DNA from: JAHWJR01 sp035942035
GTDB lineage: Bacteria > Actinomycetota > Acidimicrobiia > Acidimicrobiales > CADCSY01
Length of the DNA: 14,130 bases
Assembly (NCBI GenBank): GCA_035942035.1
Contig: DASZDK010000057.1
Location: forward strand, 1 to 14,130
Direction: 5' to 3'
Each line of letters opens with the position of its first letter. Position 1 is the first letter of the stretch. A program made the position numbers and the translations under genes. Below are positions 13,477-14,130 of the stretch, one piece after another. Under the pieces are notes generated by a model. The model had not been told where the DNA came from. It did not search any database and was given only the letters and a program-made list of their open reading frames with translations.

Positions 13477-13482
13477 TAGGGT
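13477..13482 (+). promoter_or_regulatory. Leaderless -10 element of the alpha/beta hydrolase
   Basis: TAGGGT fits TANNNT and ends 7 nt before GTG 13490. No Shine-Dalgarno precedes GTG 13490 or ATG 13496, so the hexamer favours GTG 13490. Confidence 0.5.
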
Positions 13483-13489
13483 CGAATTC

Positions 13490-14130
13490 GTGCCCATGGC
13501 GACGCTCGAAGGCACCACCCTGCACTACCTCGACCAGGGCTCCGGCCAGCCCGCCGTCGTGCTGCTGCACGCCTTCCCCCTCTGCGCCCGCATGTGGCAG
13601 CCGCAGATCGAGGCCCTGGCCAGCCGGGTGCGGGTGGTGGCGCCCGACCTGGTGGGCTTCGGCGACTCCGACGCACCGGACGACCCCTCGGCCTACTCCG
13701 TCGACAGCTGGGCCGACGACGTGGCCCGGCTCCTCGACCACCTCGAGCTCGACCGGGTCGTGGTGGGTGGCCAGTCGATGGGCGCCTACGTCGCCTTCGC
13801 CTTCCTGCGCCGGCACCGGTCCCGCGTCGCCGGCCTGGTGCTGGCCGACACCCGCCCGACCGCCGACTCGCCGGAGGTGCACGAGCGGCGGGTCCGCCAG
13901 CAGGAGCAGATCTCCGCCGGCGGTGAGGCCGGCAAGGCCGAGGTGGTCGAGGGCCTGCTGCAGACGCTGCTGTGCGCCGACACCCACGAGCACCGTCCCG
14001 ACGTGGTCGAGACCGCCCGGCGGCTCATGGACAACCCGCCCGCCGGGTTCGTAGGCGCCCTGGAGGCGATGAAGCACCGGCCCGACTCGGTCGCCGATCT
14101 GGCGACCGTCGACGTGCCCACGCTCGTCCT
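13490..14130 (+). CDS. Alpha/beta-fold hydrolase, 3' end beyond the window
   Basis: The first 213 codons of an alpha/beta hydrolase (typical full length about 260 residues); the frame is open to the last base. The oxyanion region is VVLLHAFPLCARMW (23-36), then VAPDLVGFGDSDAP, and the nucleophile elbow VVGGQSMGAY has Ser96 in GxSxG. Asp117 in LVLADTR is also typical of the family, and the catalytic His should lie past the edge. The lid region (about 120-190) resembles general esterase/haloperoxidase-like members, so the substrate is unknown. GTG 13490 is chosen because of the -10 hexamer 7 nt upstream; ATG 13496 is the alternative. Confidence 0.88.
   Translation, partial: MPMATLEGTTLHYLDQGSGQPAVVLLHAFPLCARMWQPQIEALASRVRVVAPDLVGFGDSDAPDDPSAYSVDSWADDVARLLDHLELDRVVVGGQSMGAYVAFAFLRRHRSRVAGLVLADTRPTADSPEVHERRVRQQEQISAGGEAGKAEVVEGLLQTLLCADTHEHRPDVVETARRLMDNPPAGFVGALEAMKHRPDSVADLATVDVPTLV

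Overview
This window is a very GC-rich, gene-dense stretch whose codons almost all end in G or C. The gene families (class E sortase, HemD-like/winged-helix fusion, NarL-type two-component pair, ABC exporter, PQQ-type lipoprotein dehydrogenase) point to an actinobacterium. The mix of leaderless starts and ordinary metabolic genes suggests a lineage such as Acidimicrobiia, but that is an inference. No phage, transposon, CRISPR, rRNA or tRNA was seen.

Layout, left to right. (1) 44-799, minus: a regulator-like protein made of one lobe of uroporphyrinogen-III synthase plus an OmpR-type winged helix. It diverges from a cell-envelope pair, a class E sortase and an apolipoprotein N-acyltransferase (lnt) with Ser at the usual Cys position. 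An 18-bp perfect palindrome covers the sortase start. (2) 3037-3483, minus: D-aminoacyl-tRNA deacylase (dtd), whose 3' end overlaps lnt. (3) 3484-3737: a divergent intergenic region with two near-identical 76-bp structured repeats. (4) 3738-6774: a translationally coupled trio of GT4 glycosyltransferase, SAM methyltransferase and an alpha/alpha-toroid prenyltransferase/squalene-cyclase-like protein. It converges on a minus-strand pair (GtrA-like membrane protein, then a second SAM methyltransferase). These five genes look like an unassigned lipid or glycan modification locus and are the best candidate here for an undescribed pathway. (5) 8031-9266: a secreted, probably lipid-anchored PQQ/Glc-Sorbosone-dehydrogenase-type beta-propeller, convergent with an SRPBCC protein. 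(6) 9808-13377: a histidine kinase and response regulator, followed by an ABC ATPase and its permease, probably a signal-responsive export module. (7) 13490 to the edge: an alpha/beta hydrolase, incomplete.

At least five genes (sortase, dtd, gtrA-like, kinase, hydrolase) carry a TANNNT hexamer 6-7 nt before the start codon and no convincing Shine-Dalgarno. This is the pattern expected of leaderless transcripts, and I used it to choose starts. The SRPBCC gene, the ABC ATPase and the permease instead have clear Shine-Dalgarno sites.

How the genes may work together: sortase, Lnt and the lipoprotein dehydrogenase all concern surface or lipoprotein biogenesis. The glycosyltransferase/methyltransferase/GtrA group probably builds or decorates an envelope glycolipid. 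The two-component/ABC group probably senses envelope stress or a toxic compound. These links are inferred from proximity, not shown by the sequence.
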